From the NCBI GenBank assembly GCA_963575745.1, contig CAUYUJ010015687.1:123372-187371 (forward strand): a stretch of DNA of 64,000 nt. The letters run 5' to 3'. The notes under the pieces were generated by a model that did not search any database, had not been told where the DNA came from, and saw only the letters and a program-made list of their open reading frames with translations. The translations under genes were made by a program, and so were the position numbers. Position 1 is the stretch's first letter, and every line of letters starts with the position of its first letter. Below are positions 32,990 through 43,500 of this stretch, piece by piece. This stretch comes from Prorocentrum cordatum (Eukaryota; Sar; Dinophyceae; Prorocentrales; Prorocentraceae).

Positions 32990-33560
32990 GGTCGCTGCGG
33001 CAGAGCTCGTGGCAGCAAATAGCGATGCCAGGAGTCTAGTTCCAGGCCCAGGATAGGACCAACTTACCTGGTTCCAGGATACGACCAAATTTTACCAGGT
33101 TCCAGAATACGTTCGGGTCATGTGCTCAGTTCGAATATGTAATTTGTCACAAAAGACGCGTAAACGAGACAGTGAACAATAAGTAAATTAAGTTAAGTAG
33201 GAAAAGGGTCACTATCGCAAAAACACATATGCGTTAAAGGGGGATATGACACGGGATATGGGGTTACACTTTGGGCGCGCAGGCGCGAGGCGCGTGGTGC
33301 ATTGAGTGGCGCCTCTGACACATTTGATTGTCAGGGTGGCCAGCTCGGGGGAAACACCCCTAAACAGCTTGTCGCCTCCTGAGTCCTGGGACCGTGCGGC
33401 GCCCTTGTGGGCCAGTCGGGGTGTTGGCTTCGGGGTCTTCTGGTACTGTGGCATCGCAGTGGCAGTTAGGTTTAGAGTGAGGGTGCAATAATGTGGAGAG
33501 AGCTCACAAGTAATCAAGTATTCTTTCCAAATAATCCGTTCAGGGAATCCTTCCAGGTAG
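32990..33560. other. Intergenic, short CAGGTTCCAG repeats, no gene recognised
   Basis: About 33,030-33,115 has three diverged copies of ACCTGGTTCCAGGATACGACC. No coding signal could be supported in the rest. Confidence 0.5.
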
Positions 33561-33582
33561 TCCCGCATCTCTCCATATTGTC

Positions 33583-33632
33583 CTCCTCCTCCTCCTCCCC
33601 CTCCTCCTCCTCCTCCTCCTCCTCCTTCCTGG
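33583..33632. repeat. (CTC)n microsatellite
   Basis: CTC tract between a possible upstream exon ending FRESFQ|GTAGTC (33,556) and the main reading frame at 33,806. Confidence 0.85.
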
Positions 33633-33805
33633 AAACAACGGTCAGGATCACGGGGCGCGATGCTACTGAGGAAACGACGGCTAAGGCAACGACGCAGGCA
33701 CATAGGCACCCGTCTTCATACGTAGCCATTTCCATAGGTTCAACTGTGCCAGCAGTCACGACCTACCCCTCAGGAGGTTACCGACACCAGTGCAGTGTAC
33801 CAGCC

Positions 33806-34444
33806 ATGGCAACATCACCGATCAGCTGCGGCGAGATCGCACTGATCACGACCAACAGCTTCGCCGGCGAAATGGAAACGCAGGCCACCAAGATCACGGA
33901 GCTGGTCAAGGCGATGCACGCCCAGAAGATGAAAGTCACCAAGGCCATCGCTCACACCAAGCACGTGACGCTCAGCCCTGGCAGCTCAGAGGAGCAGCGA
34001 ACGGCCAACTTGCTGACCCTCCAGTATCACGACTCGAGGATCGACCTGGTCACGATGGAGCTGCAGAAGATCAAGGGCCTCCTGCTCGACAACTCCAACG
34101 TGAAGATGGACAGCGCGAAGGAGAATACCGCAACAAAGTGCGATTCGCTCAACAAGATTGTGCAGCTCACCCAGCAGTACGACAAGCAGCTCACGAAGCA
34201 GAACATCGATCACGGTGGCCAGCTGCCGTGGGATGCAAATGCCGAAGCCATGTGGGTTCAGTACGGCTGGAAGCCAAAAGACGAATCTAAGTGGATCTCG
34301 CCGACGGTCTGGAACGCGTTCGACGTCAATGATCCCGCTACGTGGGTGCCATTCGGCTGGACCGACTACAGCGCCACCTCCGACACTGATGATCCGATTG
34401 AGGTGTTTGAAGTCATCGAGCGTGCCGATGTTGAGTCCAAGTGA
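33806..34444 (+). CDS. Coiled-coil protein with WxxYGW/WxPFGW repeats (212 aa), unknown
   Basis: Frame from ATG 33,806 (MATSPISCGEIALITTNSFA) to TGA 34,442-34,444. The frame is also open upstream to 33,491 across a CTC tract. Residues about 15-135 are amphipathic and Gln/Lys/Glu-rich (TKITELVKAMHAQKMKVTKA), likely a coiled coil. The C-terminal part has two similar short motifs, AMWVQYGWKPKDES and ATWVPFGWTDYSAT, then an acidic tail. No family was recognised. The stop overlaps a donor-like sequence AA|GTGAGT, but no phase-compatible next exon was found. Lies 0.6 kb before the transposase gene on the same strand. Confidence 0.6.
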   Translation: MATSPISCGEIALITTNSFAGEMETQATKITELVKAMHAQKMKVTKAIAHTKHVTLSPGSSEEQRTANLLTLQYHDSRIDLVTMELQKIKGLLLDNSNVKMDSAKENTATKCDSLNKIVQLTQQYDKQLTKQNIDHGGQLPWDANAEAMWVQYGWKPKDESKWISPTVWNAFDVNDPATWVPFGWTDYSATSDTDDPIEVFEVIERADVESK

Positions 34445-34559
34445 GTTCCTGCCACTCCCGCTGGCACGCAGCCAGCCAGCCAGTGCAGCCAGCCAGCCAA
34501 TTCTTTCACTGCCCAGCCAGTGCGGCCAGCCCGCCAGTTCTTCCCGACTTTCTCGGCCT

Positions 34560-34680
34560 CCTACTCCTCCTCGAGATTCTCGATCCTCCTCCTTATCCTC
34601 CTCCTCCTCCTCCGTCTCCTCCTCCATCTTCTCCTCCTCCTCCTCCTCCTCTTCCTTCTCCTCCTCCGCCTCCTCTCATC
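34560..34680. repeat. (CTC)n microsatellite
   Basis: Imperfect CTC tract. The stretch 34,690-35,050 between it and the transposase has no supported gene. Confidence 0.9.
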
Positions 34681-35055
34681 CTCCCCCCTGGCAGACAGAC
34701 ATGCGTCCGCTGATCGCTCGCTTGGCTAGCGGTGCAAACGCGGGTTCGTAGGAGGACAAGGAGTTGTCGCTGCGTCTGGAAGGGGTGCGGGGGGTGAACG
34801 CGACCAAGATTCAGATTGGAATGGCGCTGCCCGCGGGAGCAATTCAACGCGTGGAGGGGTGCGCCGCATGGAGGGGCGGGGGGAACGGAGGAAGGTAATT
34901 GATTTTTGGGGGGGCTGGATATAGGAAGGGGAGGAAGGATGATGGTCTGGGGAAGGGCGCTCTCGACGGGTGTTGTTGGACACCGCCACAGTGGTCGCCA
35001 ATCGCACAGCCTAGTGTGTTTCCGAGCCCGTTTGGGCTCGAGTTCGTGCGCTGCC

Positions 35056-37809
35056 ATGCGGCGGTGCACGAAGAGACGCCTCGATCCCGATCCGCCCCCT
35101 GACTCCGAGGAGTCTGAAACTAGCGCCCGCGAGGATGTCGATGGGCGGGGCCGCCCTGAATTTTCAGTGTTCGCTTCTATGCTGTTGAGGGAATGGTCGT
35201 GGGGCAAACTCTACGGCGCAGAAGTTCAGAGATGTGCCCTCGCGGCGTATAAGGACGGCCTGGCATCTTACAGCGAGGTGAGGGAGCTAGCATCAATGGG
35301 ATCCTGGGGGAGGTGTCCTTCAAACGTGCATCAACAATTAACTAAGAAATACCTACGCGGGAACCCGTTTCCAGAACCTGAAGAGTTTGACGTTCATTGC
35401 CGCCGCCCGAAAACATTACAGATAATTGAATCACCGTGCTGCATTTTACTTCCGCACGAGATGTTCTCTGCTCTGTTTCGATCGCATCCTGACGAGTTTA
35501 GGGAGATGATGGGCCTTGATTCAATGGAAGAGTTTTGGGGTGGCGCTTCAAGGGACGACCCTAGGATGAAGAATCACCCCGTTTGGCGGGTTCCAAACTA
35601 CTCTCGGTGTTGCATCCCGCTTCGGATACACGGAGATGGTGCAGAAATGCAGAACAACGATTCCCTCATGACTGTCTCGTTCACAAGCTTGTTGGCTCTA
35701 GGGTCGACTCGGGCATTAAGTTTCCTCATCGCGGGCTGGCCCTACTCAACTACCTTGAAGCAGCAGCATGATGGTTTCGACACATGGCTCGAAATATGGC
35801 GCGTCATAGCATGGTCTCTGAATTCTTTGGCAAGCGGGAAATTCCCGACCAGAGATGCAGGGGCTCCGCCATTCCGCATGCTCGAAGGGGTATTGAGACT
35901 TTTTGACGAAAGTCCGAATGGAGGGGGGATTGCGGGGCACTGGAAAGAGCGGCGAATCAAGCGGGGGCGAGGGGGATGCAATGTGGGGAACCACATGCGG
36001 GAACATCATATCAGAGCATGGGGCAGCGAACAGCGGCTGCAGCGGACTGGCTCGGCCGACCGTTTCCAGAGGGTTCTCGCCATCGGGATCAGGCTGGTCA
36101 GTATTTGTGCAGCCGAGACCTCCCATATCGCGCGTTCCTGTACGCGATTTTAGGCTGTGGTCGCAGTTCGAAACGCTCCGGTTTACCAATGCAGCTTTGT
36201 TAAAGCCAGTTAAAACCTAGGGGCAGTGAGTGCGTGTGCGTTCCGGACTGCGACCAACGCCGCCAGGCGACATGGAGTTTTTTAGCCAGCATCTCGGCAG
36301 CCCTCACCCGAATGCGCATGAGATGTGTTTCCTCTGCGAAGCCAACCGCACGACGCTGCCGTGGAACAATTTCGTCAAGGAAATGTGCGTGTAAGACGTT
36401 CGAGGCATTACCGCGCGCGCCCAGTGAGCAACGTCTATATCTAAGCCCACTCACCCCCCTAATCCCCTAGCCCTGACCCCGCGCAGGGATGCCCCACTGA
36501 GCCTGTTCATACTGCCACTCCCCCTGCTTCTGCCCCCCCCATTCCACTCCTCCCCTTCTTTTCTCTTGCCTCGCTTCCTATCCACACTCCTCCCCCTAAT
36601 CCTGTTCCCCCCCGCTCTCCATACCTTCGTTTCCCGCATTGTTGTCGCGCTCCTGCCCCGCCCATTCCGCCCGCCCCGCCCACCGTCTGTTCTGGAACAG
36701 ACCACCTACCACTCCCCCGCCCTTCCACCCTCTGACTCCCCCCACCGTCCCCTACGGAGCATCGATGTCCATGCTATTCTCGCCCTCTCCTTGTGCTCGT
36801 CCCCGCCCTGTCCGCCCCCCTACACATGCATGCCCTCTGGGCCGCGCGGCAACGCCCCAGCCAGGATCGATGCTCCTCAGGACATGCGTTAGCCCAATGT
36901 GTGTTTACACCACTCAGCTCCACACGTAGATCATTACATCGCCTGCGTCGTGTTGGAGGGCTGCATAAGGCAAAAACACGTTGGTGCCAACGCGCGTTTT
37001 GAGGGTCATCGGCAGGACAGCTACCCCAGGCATTGGATGCGCTTCCGACGTCGCGAGCCCTTCCCGTTCACGCATCCCGTCTTTTCAGTTTTTGGAGTTA
37101 CGGTCGACTCCATCAGTTTAGACAGTATGCATTGTGTAGATCTCGGGATCACGAGCCATATGTTAGGTAACGTCTTGAAGGAGATCATATATGAGCAGCT
37201 CCCCCCGCCCGCCACGAAAGCCTGTGAGATAATATGGCGGCGAATTGTCGAATTGTACGATGAACTCAAGATTCCACACAGGATCACGCACTTCGGGCTG
37301 AAATTCTTTATCGCCGACACCAAAAGCCCGCACGCAGACTACCCCGTGATGAAAAAATCCGTTAAAGCTGCAGAACAAAGATGGCTCGCGCCCGTTCTTT
37401 ACAAGCTCTGCCTCGAATATGAGGATGACAGCGATCGCAAGGCGATGCGCTCATTGATGGTAGAGAATTTGTGCAAATACTACGACTACATGGATTCTTC
37501 TGGAATGTACATGAGCAGGGAAACAGCAGATCATCTCAAAACATCAGTTGAGTCAGCATTGATTTGGTATCATTTTCATTCCTCCTACGCAGTTAAAACA
37601 GAGAACAAGAAGACATGGATCATTGTGAACAAACACCACATGTGGTGGCACATCGCTGAGGGCGCATCACACATGAACCCGCGCTGGTTCTGGTGCTACA
37701 TGTGCGAGGATTTTATGCGCCAGATTACAAAGATCGCTTCTACAACGATGATGGGATCCCCGATGCTAGGCCTGTCGCGAAAACTTTGCGAACGGTGGCG
37801 CATAGGAAG
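35056..37809 (+). CDS. DDE transposase, CACTA/KDZ-like dinoflagellate family, apparently intact
   Basis: Catalyses cut-and-paste DNA transposition in the nucleus. Exon 1 starts at ATG 35,056 and runs to about 35,889. It holds CCIPLRIHGDGAEM, with the first likely catalytic Asp at 35,635-35,637, and SFLIAGWPYSTTL. Exon 2, 36,266 to 36,390 (donor GT|GTAAGA), reads GDMEFFSQHLGSPHPNAHEM then CFLCEAN. Exon 3 begins between about 36,970 and 37,030 and ends at 37,809 (AAG|GTATGC). It holds SISLDSMHCVDLGITSHMLG (second Asp, 37,121-37,123) and HHMWWHIAEGASHMNPRWFW, followed by CED (candidate third acidic residue, 37,706-37,708). No stop or frameshift interrupts the exons. It sits 2.7 kb from the right TIR of the 28-kb element and is the obvious candidate to mobilise it. 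It is a different subfamily from the broken copy at 41-1735. The junction of exons 1 and 2 is not phase-resolved, so a small exon may be missing. Confidence 0.7.
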
Positions 37810-38727
37810 GTATGCCGCTGGCTCCGCCGACTGTCCGCTCGCGCCTTGTGGCCCCCTCGTGGCCCGTTGCGGGGGGGGGGGCTTTCAGGGCACCGTTCGA
37901 ATGGTCTGGCGTCGTTGCCCACTCCCCATTCCACTACCTCCCCCCTTGTCTGTCGCGATCTGCTTTCCCATCGTGGCCCGCAAGGACATCATGGCAGTTC
38001 CTGGCGACCTACCAGGCAACCCCAACCTAACACGAAGACCCAAAAATATGGTTGGAGGGGGGGGTACAGGGTCCACATGCGGTTGTTTTTCAATGTGCCC
38101 CGACGCCCACCCCCCTCCCCCAACTGGGTGGCGAACTGTGACCTTCGGGGTGGGGGTTGGGTGGTCTTGGTGGGCGGTGAGTTTCGCACAGGGGCGTTGG
38201 CTATGACCGTGGTTTGGGACGAAACGGGGTCAGAATGGAAACGGAGGAGGAAGAGCTATAGCATGAGAGTAGTGATGAGGAGGACGGGCGCGCGCTTTGC
38301 TTGAGACTGGATGGGGAGGCATGCGAACAGTAGGGGGGCACGGGGAGCATGGGTACGGAGGATGAAGAGAGAAGAATACGAAGGAGGTTATGCCAGTCAA
38401 CAGCCTACGAGATCCTGGCCCTCCTAGCATGAGGGGAAGGCGGATTTCGAGATTGTGCGCCCTGCGCACTAGGTTGCAAGCAACGTGCCATTCGCCTTTG
38501 TCGGCGATGGAGTTCGCCCGTCCTTCGCCCTCCTTTTCCCCGTCCCCGTCATCACCAATCTTATCAGCATTGGCATCGTTCTACATCGCGTGCCTTGTTC
38601 CCTCTTCGCCGACAGGTTCCACGAGTTGCGACGGGATGTCGCATTCAGGCGCACTGTTCGCCCCTGCGCTGTCAGATGCGAGTGGAAAACATGTCAGCGC
38701 AATCATCGCCTTCGCCCGTTGTTATAG
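37810..38727. other. Non-coding, end of transposase gene and spacer
   Basis: GC-rich sequence with long G and C runs (37,871 and 38,061). It may contain the transposase 3' end, but no further exon could be supported. Confidence 0.4.
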
Positions 38728-39101
38728 GTCAAACGTTTGTTTTCGCAATCTGGGGAACCCAACTATACCAACACGATATACAGACAAAACGTTCGACAAA
38801 CGTTTGTCAACCATTTGCCAAACATTTGTCAAGCGTTTGCAAAAACGTGTGCCAAACGGTTGCCAAACATTTGTCAAATGTTTGCCAAACCGTGTGCCAA
38901 ACGTTTGTCAAACATTTGTCAAACGTTTGCAAAAACGCGTGTCAAACGTTTGTCAAACGTTTGTCAAACGTTTGTCAAACGTTTGCAGAATCAGTTGTCA
39001 AACGTTTGTCAAACGTTTGTCAAACGTTTGCAAAAACGTTTGTCACACGCTTGCCAAACGCGTGCCAAACGTTTGCCAAACGTTTGTCAAACGTTTGTTT
39101 G
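38728..39101. repeat. AAACGTTTGTC 11-bp minisatellite
   Basis: About thirty units, dense from 38,782, alternating with 22-bp higher-order variants (AAACGTTTGC, AAACCGTGTGCC). All three frames stay open for part of it, producing repeats such as FVKRLSNVCQT that I treat as an artefact. Confidence 0.9.
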
Positions 39102-39129
39102 GCGAGTTCTCGCCATGCTCGCCGTTGCC

Positions 39130-39430
39130 TTACCATCATCATCATCATCATCATCAGCATCATCATCATCCTCAGCATCATCATCATCATCGTCGTCATC
39201 TTCTTCATCTTCATCAGCATCATCATCAGCAGCATAATCAACCACCATCATCAACCCCGCCACCCTCACCATCCAAACCAGCAGCATCAACGTGATCACC
39301 AACATCATGCTAATCATCGGCACCGTCAACCTCATCATCACCATCATCATCGTCACCATCATCAATATAATCATCATAGTTGGCATCGGCATCACCACCC
39401 CCGTAGTCGCCATCCCCATAATCGCCTTCA
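39130..39430. repeat. (ATC)n microsatellite, left half of an inverted pair
   Basis: ATC tract complementary to the GAT tract at 39,690-40,135. The 250-bp spacer (39,431-39,689) has no recognised gene. Confidence 0.9.
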
Positions 39431-39689
39431 GCATCGGAGGGGGAGAGAGGACACATAGGAGGGGGGCAAGCTCAACGCTGGAACAACCAGGTTTTGCCGA
39501 GTGCGGGCAAGTCAGACCATCTGCTAGACAAACTCCTCGGGAGGTACCCATTCACGACAATGTCTGGGAGAGGATGGGGAGAATGAGGAGAAAGAGGGGA
39601 TGAGCAACGAGGCAGACGAGACGTAGGAGGGCGACGAGGAATTTCCCCCAAGGTGCTCATGATGGTTAGCGCGATTCTGACGACGATGG

Positions 39690-40088
39690 TAGGGGATGGC
39701 GACGACGTTGATGATGGCATCGATGCCGACTACGATGAAGAATGCGAATGATGATAACGATGCAAATGATATTGATGAAACTGGTGATGGTGACACTGAT
39801 GATGATGCTGGGGTGATGAAGGTGATGGTGATGAAGATGATTATGTCCATGATGACGTTGGTGATGATGATACTGATGATGACGATGATGGTTTTGATAA
39901 TGCCGATGATGATGTTAATGATTATGATGGTTGTGGTAATGACGGTGATGGTGATGATGAGTGGTATGATGATGACGGTGTCGACAACGACGACGGCGAC
40001 GACGGAGACGATGATGATGGCGATGATGATGGTATTAATGCTGGTTACCTTGAACATTCTGATGATGATGATGAGATGATGATGATGC

Positions 40089-40124
<36 letters not shown>

Positions 40125-40135
40125 CGAGGATGCTG
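39690..40135. repeat. (GAT)n microsatellite, right half of an inverted pair
   Basis: About 440 bp of diverged GAT units, ending in eleven or more perfect copies at about 40,090-40,125. Confidence 0.9.
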
Positions 40136-40195
40136 TGAACGATGATGCTGGTGATCGTGATGATGGCGGTGGCGCGGATGGCACAACCCGCCCGA

Positions 40196-40296
40196 CAAAC
40201 GTTTGACAAACGTTTGTCCGTGGATAGTGTCATGATTACCTCATGTCTAAGATTGTGGGGAACAAACGTTTGACAAACGTTTGTCAAACGTTTGTC
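40196..40296. repeat. AAACGTTTGTC copies near the right end
   Basis: Two clusters (40,196-40,220 and 40,264-40,296), just inside the right subterminal region of the 28-kb element. Confidence 0.85.
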
Positions 40297-40309
40297 GCGG
40301 CGTGCGTGT

Positions 40310-40494
40310 TGCGTTTCGGTCGCGACCGAAATTTGGCGACCGAAATTTGCATAGGAAACGCGCGTGCGCGCGCGTGAGATTCACCCGCCTGGCGCAGCGA
40401 AATCTCGCGACCGATTCCTATGTGAGGCGAACGTGCGTCTGCGACCGAAAATACCGGCTCTTTCCGGTACGACCGAAATTGCATCGTGTATGTT
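40310..40494. repeat. Right subterminal region with CGACCGAAA motifs
   Basis: At least four CGACCGAAA and one CGACCGATTC, in the same sense as near the left end, plus alternating GCGC and a small CCGGAAAGAGCCGG dyad on the minus strand. Confidence 0.65.
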
Positions 40495-40531
40495 CTCGCT
40501 ACCGAAAATTTTCGGTATCGCATCATCTGGG
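40495..40531 (-). repeat. Right terminal inverted repeat (37 bp)
   Basis: Reverse complement of 12,565-12,601 with one mismatch. It ends CGCATCATCTGGG, directly followed by satellite TCTAGCTCTCAGAGAGC. Confidence 0.9.
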
Positions 40532-43500
40532 TCTAGCTCTCAGAGAGCCCCCTGGGAAAAACCAAGAGAGCAAAGAGAACACACACCGGAAAGCTTTCCT
40601 GGCGAGCCCTCGGGCACACTTGTGAAGCGCTTCCGGGGCTCCGGGGGGCTCCCCTGCAGCGCTTCTGAAGCGCTGCCAGGAACGCTTCCACGCGTGCCTG
40701 CACGCGTGCAGGCACGCGTTCGCGCTTGCCGGAAGCTCTCCCGGACCCGCTGCCGGGGCGGGCGAGGCGCTGCGGGGTCGTGGAGCGGCGGAGATGGGCT
40801 GCGGGCGGGCACCACCACCGTCCGGCTTCTGATCTAAAGCCCTCTAGCTCTCAGAGAGCTCTCCGGGAACATTGTCCTTTCTGGCCGGGTCGATCAACTA
40901 GCTCCGCCCAGCGCCGCAATTCCTCTAGCTCATCGATGCCGAAGAGCTCTACAAGGTATTGGCTCCACTCCGCGCCGGAATTCCTCTAGCTCATCGATGC
41001 CGAAGAGCTCTACACGGTACTAGCTCCACCCTGCGCCGGAATTCCCGTACCTCATCGTTGCCGACGAGCTCTACAAGGTATTAGAAGACGGTGGTGGCGC
41101 CCGCCAGCAGCCCATCTTCCCCGCTCCGGAATCCCCGCAGCGCCTCGTTTGAGTCAGCAGCAGGTCCGGGATCGTTTCCGGCACGCGTCCACGCGTGCCT
41201 GCGCGCGCGCAGGCACGCATGGAAGCGAGCCTGGCAGCGCTTCAGAAGCGCGTCAGGAGAGCCCCCCAGAGCTCCACAGTATTTTTTTTCCGTTTCCGGG
41301 GGTCTCTTCGCTCTCCGGGTTTTGGGCGCTACCAGTAACTCGTAGAGCTTCCCTCAGCTAGTTGCTGGAAGCTTAAGAGTAATACCTCGTAGAGCTCCTC
41401 GGCGAAAAGAGCTAAGAGGACTTCGGGCGCAGGGTGGAGCTAGTTAGCCGACCCGACCTTAGGAGACAATACGATGATTTGGGGTCGGTTTTGCTGAGAT
41501 TTATAAGATATACCCGGAGAGCTCTCTGAGAGCTAGAGGGTTTTAGATTAGAAGCCGGACAATGGTGGTGCCCGCCAGCAGCCCATCTCAGCCGGTCCAC
41601 GATCCCCGCAGCGACTTGTAAAACGTCGCAGCGGGTCTGGGAGAGCTTCCGGCAAGCGCGAACGCGTGCCTGCACGCGTGCAGGCACGCGTGGAAGCGTG
41701 CCTGGCAGCGCTTCAGAGGCGCTGCACGGGGGCCCCCCAGAGCTCCAGAAGCGCTTCGCGGGAGCGTCGGACGGCTCGCCAGGAAAGCTTTCCGGTGTGT
41801 GTTCTCTTTGCTCTCCGAGTTTTTCCCGGAGAGCTCTCTGAGAGCTAGAGGGTTTTTGATTGGAAGCCGGACGGACGCGGTGCCCGCCAGCAGCCCATCT
41901 CCGCCGCTCCACGACCCCCGGAGAAATTTGCCCGCCCCGGCAGCCCGTCCGGGAGAGCTTCCTGCAAGCTTCCACGCGTGCCTGCACGCGTGCAGGCACA
42001 CGTGGAAGCGTTCCTTGCAGCGCTTCAGAAGTGCTGCAGGGGGGCCCCCCAGAGCCCCAGAAGCGCTTCACGAGAGCGTCCGGGAGCTCGCCAGGATCTG
42101 GTGTGCGTTCTCTTTGCTCTCCGGGTTTTTCCCGGAGAGCTCCCTGAGAGCTATGTGGTTTTAGATTGCAAGCCGGGCGGTGGTGGTGCCCGCCAGCAGC
42201 CCACCTCCGCCGCTCCACGATCCCCGCAGCAACTCGCCGGTCCCGGCAGCCCGTCCGGGAGCGGTTCCGGCACGCGTCCGCGCGTGCCTGCACGCGTGCG
42301 GGCACGCGTGGAAGCGTGCCTGGTAGCGCTTGAGAAGCGCTTCAGAGGAGTGCTCTCTTCGCTCTCCGGGTTTTGGATGCTACCATGAACGCTACCAAGT
42401 ACCTTGTAGAGCTCTTCGGCATCGATGAGCTAGAGATATTCCGGCGCGGGGTGCAGCTAGTTGCTCCAGCCAGCCTGGGCGGACAATGTGTGAATTTTGG
42501 ATCGGTTGGTCGAACTTTCTGAGGGATTTGAACATTCGTTTTCAGAACCCTGTTTTCCGCACATGTAGTAACTCGTAGAGCTTCCCATAGCTAGCTGCTG
42601 GAAACTTCGGGGAGCTATAAGGTTTTAGATTAGAAGCAGGACCGTGGTGGTGCCCGCCAGCAGCCTATCTTCGCTGGTCCACGATTCCCGCAGCGCCTCG
42701 CCCGTCCCGGCAGCGGGTCCGGGAGAGCTTCCGGCAAGCGTCCACGCGTGCCTGATCGCGTGCAGGCACGCGTGGAAGCGTTCCTGGCAGGGCTTCAGAA
42801 GCGCTCCAGGGAAGCCCCCGAGAGCCCCAGAAAGGCTTCACGAGAGCGTCCGAGAGCGCGCCAGGAAAGCTTTCGGGCGCGTGTTCCCTTACCTCGTATA
42901 GTCTTCGGCATCGATGAGGTAGAGGAATTCCGGCGCGGGGTGGAACTAGTAACTCGTAGAGCTTCCCTCACCAGGTTTTTGCTGGACGCTTAAAAGTAAT
43001 GCCTCGTAGAGCTGTAACTCGCGGAGCTTCCCTTGGCAAGTTGTTGCTGGAAGCTTAAGAGTAATTCCCGGAAAGCTCGCTGAGAGCTAGAGGGTTTAAG
43101 ATTAAAAGCCAGACGGTCGTTGTGCCCGCCAGGAGCTCCTTTCCGTCGCTCCACGTTCCCCGCAGCGACTCGCCTGACCCGGCAACTGGACCGGGGGAAG
43201 CTTCCACGCGCGCCTGCACGCGTGCGGGCGCGCATGAAAGCGTTTCTGGCAGCGCTTCAGCAGCGTTGCAGGGCGGCGTCCCAGAGCTCTCCAGGAAAGA
43301 CTGGGTGCCGGCGGTAAACCGTCAACCTTGGTTACCGCCGGGAGACTCGTAGAGCTTCCTAGCTCGACTTAAGTTGAGAAAACCGACAGCACCTACCAAC
43401 ATCCCGACTCATAGTGAATATTTTGTGACCTCTCAATGCGACAGGCGGACGCGTAGCTGTGCTTACCAGCTCTGTAGCTGTCCGAAAGCTCGAGTTATGT

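Larger units (their letters stand above)
12565..40531 (+). mobile_element. 28-kb TIR element carrying a DDE transposase and several genes
   Basis: A 27,967-bp block bounded by 37-bp inverted repeats that both begin CCCAGATGATGCG and differ at one base. Outside them, the two halves of one GC-rich satellite unit fit together with a 2-bp TC duplication. The block contains a multi-exon DDE transposase on the plus strand (35,056-37,809) and at least five other plus-strand genes. Two microsatellite and minisatellite types, (ATC)n/(GAT)n and AAACGTTTGTC, occur inside and not outside it. The short TSD suits CACTA-like transposons, although the termini do not read CACTA. It is unusually large and gene-rich for this class. 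The main alternative is that the block is resident sequence and the two ends are independent small elements; the reconstructable empty site argues against that. Confidence 0.7.

Noticed and set aside
34439-34446. Splice donor GTGAGT in place of the stop at 34,442
   Set aside because: No phase-compatible downstream exon could be found, so the stop was kept.
38737-39237. Repeat protein FVKRLSNVCQT over the AAACGTTTGTC array
   Set aside because: An 11-bp repeat cycles through all frames, so the same peptide appears in three frames. No sign of a true start or exon structure.
41412-42305. A 297-codon minus-strand frame and similar 160-270 codon frames at 41-45 kb
   Set aside because: They run across tandem GC-rich satellite units and recur in several frames with the unit period.
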